From contig DXFO01000038.1 of assembly GCA_019114415.1 (NCBI GenBank), forward strand, positions 1 through 64,000: a stretch of 64,000 bases of DNA, read 5' to 3'. The position numbers and the translations under genes are program-made. This DNA is from Candidatus Gemmiger faecavium (GTDB taxonomy: Bacteria > Bacillota > Clostridia > Oscillospirales > Ruminococcaceae). A model generated the notes under the pieces. That model did not search any database, was not told where the DNA came from, and was given only the letters and a program-made list of their open reading frames with translations. Shown piece by piece: positions 62,529 through 64,000 of this stretch; within the stretch, counting starts at the first letter, position 1, and every line of letters starts with the position of its first letter.

Positions 62529-63296
62529 TCAATCGATCCGGGAATTTTCCTTCTGAGAAATCGGCCTCATGGTGATATTGGCCTCAAAACAGCAGGTATC
62601 TTCATGCCATCCGCTGAAGAACCATTTGTTTTCTTTCATCTGTGCACGGCAGACGCGGAAGCTCTGCCCCAGCGGGATCTCTTTGTGGTAATAGATCAAA
62701 AAGTCTTCCACCGTTTGGGTGCGAATCACTTCCAGAGGAAGCAAGTTGAAGATAATATCCGCATAGCGGGTATTGTTCAGATGCCCGTTCATATCGCACA
62801 GTGAGTAATCCGCCCGCAGGGTCGCGACCGTCTCGGCATCGGTCAGCTTTTTGATGCGCATGGGAAGCGAGCGCGGCAGTTTTTCCGCCCAGGGATGATT
62901 GCTGAACTCCTCCGGATGATTGCGCAGAATGGTGCGCTTATCCGTATCGATCAAGACCCACCGGCTGTCTACAAAAACGCATTCCTCTCCCTGCTCATCA
63001 TAGATGCAGGTCAGACGTTTATTCACTGCATGATGCACCGCTTCCGGCTGCGTCACCAAGGTCAGGCGTTCATCCACCCGCGGCAACCGGGCCACATGAA
63101 ACGCCAGACGAGCCAGAAGGTAAGCGGTGTGAGTTCTGGCGTATACCGAGTCGTCAATGCCCAGGGCGGTACACTGTGCCGTTGCGATCTGCTGTGCATA
63201 GCGCAGGATGCTGCCGGGCTGGATATTTCCCAGAAAGTCTCCGTCATATCGGTAAACAAAATAGTCCTGTTCAAATTCGTAGGGCTGCAACTGCAT
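62529..63296 (-). CDS. acyl-ACP thioesterase
   Basis: A 255-residue double-hotdog protein of the acyl-ACP thioesterase family (FatA/FatB-like). The second hotdog has DMNGHLNNTRYADII, equivalent to the plant catalytic D-x-N-x-H region. It releases free fatty acids from ACP, ending chain elongation. ATG 63296 behind AGGTGG is used; the longer ORF-track start overlaps hslO. Confidence 0.9.
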   Translation of the reverse strand: MQLQPYEFEQDYFVYRYDGDFLGNIQPGSILRYAQQIATAQCTALGIDDSVYARTHTAYLLARLAFHVARLPRVDERLTLVTQPEAVHHAVNKRLTCIYDEQGEECVFVDSRWVLIDTDKRTILRNHPEEFSNHPWAEKLPRSLPMRIKKLTDAETVATLRADYSLCDMNGHLNNTRYADIIFNLLPLEVIRTQTVEDFLIYYHKEIPLGQSFRVCRAQMKENKWFFSGWHEDTCCFEANITMRPISQKENSRID

Positions 63297-63337
63297 GAGT
63301 TCGCCACCTCTTTCTGTCTTTGCATGCGGCGTTACTT

Positions 63338-64000
63338 TTACTTCTGTTCCTGTTCCGGTTCGCCTTCTGCCGGTTCTTCCGGCTGTGTCTCGGGCCATTC
63401 CGCCAGCAGCTGGCCAAGATCGATATGATAGCTCTTGTCACAGAACTGGCAGTGAACTTCCGCCGTGGGGTTCTCCTGACGGAGTTTTTCCACTTCGCTC
63501 TTGCCAAGGCTGTACAGCATCCGCTTGACGCGGTCCTCGCTGCAATCACAAAGATACTCTACATATTCCCGGTCCAGGATATCGGGCGCAAAGCCCTGCA
63601 GCGCCATATTCAGCATATCTTCAATGCTTTTGCCCTCGGACAGCATGGTCGTGACCGGCGGCATAGCGGCAATATTTTTCTCCAGCGCAGTGATTTCCTC
63701 CTCGGTAGCACCGGGAAGCAGCTGCACAATAAAACCGCCCGCGCACTGTACCGTAAGATCCTGGTTGACCAGAACGCCCAAAGCGCATACGGTGGGAACC
63801 TGCTCGCTGGTTGCAAAATAAGAAGTGATATCCTCCGCGATCTCACCCGAGACCAGCGGCACCTGACCGATATAAGGTTCCCGCATCCCCAGATCGCGAA
63901 TCACGTCCAGGGTACCGTCGCGGCCGACTGCGGTTCCCACATCCAGATGCCCGTCACTCCGGGGCGGCAGTTCCACAACAGGGTTCTGAACATAGCCCTT
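63338..64000 (-). CDS. hslO: Hsp33 family redox chaperone (partial)
   Basis: The C-terminal 220 residues of Hsp33. The frame stays open past the ORF-track start to the window edge (a GYVQNP segment), so the gene continues beyond 64000. The zinc-binding redox switch is present as CDC and CQFC, followed by a Glu-rich tail (EEPAEGEPEQEQ) that is longer than usual. Hsp33 is activated by oxidation and heat. Confidence 0.93.
   Translation of the reverse strand, partial: KGYVQNPVVELPPRSDGHLDVGTAVGRDGTLDVIRDLGMREPYIGQVPLVSGEIAEDITSYFATSEQVPTVCALGVLVNQDLTVQCAGGFIVQLLPGATEEEITALEKNIAAMPPVTTMLSEGKSIEDMLNMALQGFAPDILDREYVEYLCDCSEDRVKRMLYSLGKSEVEKLRQENPTAEVHCQFCDKSYHIDLGQLLAEWPETQPEEPAEGEPEQEQK

Overview
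The window reads as a chromosomal segment of a Bacillota/Clostridia bacterium, most likely Oscillospiraceae close to Faecalibacterium, Gemmiger or Subdoligranulum. This is inference from moderately high GC, frequent TTG/GTG starts, a complete spoIIIA operon, a tyrosyl T-box and the gene order. No prophage, insertion sequence, rRNA operon or CRISPR array is visible. Almost all DNA is packed with housekeeping genes. The accessory or odd parts are 7.2-12.1 kb, 32.5-34.3 kb, 53-60 kb and 61.9-62.5 kb.

Layout. 0-7.5 kb: the 3' end of a tRNA-Arg, an LD-carboxypeptidase, a CPBP protease, tadA, an SDR reductase, a GH25 lysozyme, tRNA-Gly(CCC), a small conserved protein, a LysR regulator, a PHP phosphoesterase and a TSCPD protein. 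7.5-12.1 kb: a three-gene FkbH-like / SGNH-like / MBOAT cassette that looks like an O-acylation system for a surface glycan, with no acyl carrier protein beside it. 12.2-16.9 kb: spoIIIAA-AH behind a candidate sigma-E promoter. 17.0-27.5 kb: the classical Bacillota run Asp23-nusB-(Kae1-like)-xseA-xseB-ispA-PAP2-dxs-tlyA-nadK-argR-recN. It is followed by a T-box-controlled tyrS rather than spoIVB-spo0A. 29.2-32.5 kb: radA, sseB and a TIM-barrel protein.

32.5-33.3 kb is a non-coding stretch with a near-consensus promoter and two perfect hairpins. The second has a dif-like 11-6-11 geometry and lies just upstream of a Xer-type tyrosine recombinase. 34.3-42.1 kb is a minus-strand run: DUF951-prfA-sua5-coaE-transglycosylase-M18 aminopeptidase-tgt-yajC-TIGR04086-SpoIIM-like. 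42.3-43.8 kb: an S1-domain protein and a DUF4364 protein. 43.9-48.8 kb (minus): a branched-chain amino-acid ABC transporter, livK-[terminator]-livHMGF. 49-53 kb: xpt, glnS and a MATE exporter.

53-57 kb: an LRR / VWA-like / MoxR ATPase module. 57.2-59.2 kb: a YtrA-type GntR regulator with an ABC-2 transporter behind a perfect 32-bp operator. 59.2-60.3 kb: a zinc-ribbon protein, then coaX, whose promoter is centred on a 36-bp perfect palindrome. 60.4-61.9 kb (minus): an IMP dehydrogenase resembling the Tritrichomonas enzyme. 61.9-62.5 kb: a non-coding region with a candidate small RNA carrying an anti-Shine-Dalgarno tract. The window ends in an acyl-ACP thioesterase and a truncated hslO.

All names rest on motif and family recognition by eye. 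No database search was run, and promoter, operator and RNA calls are by inspection.
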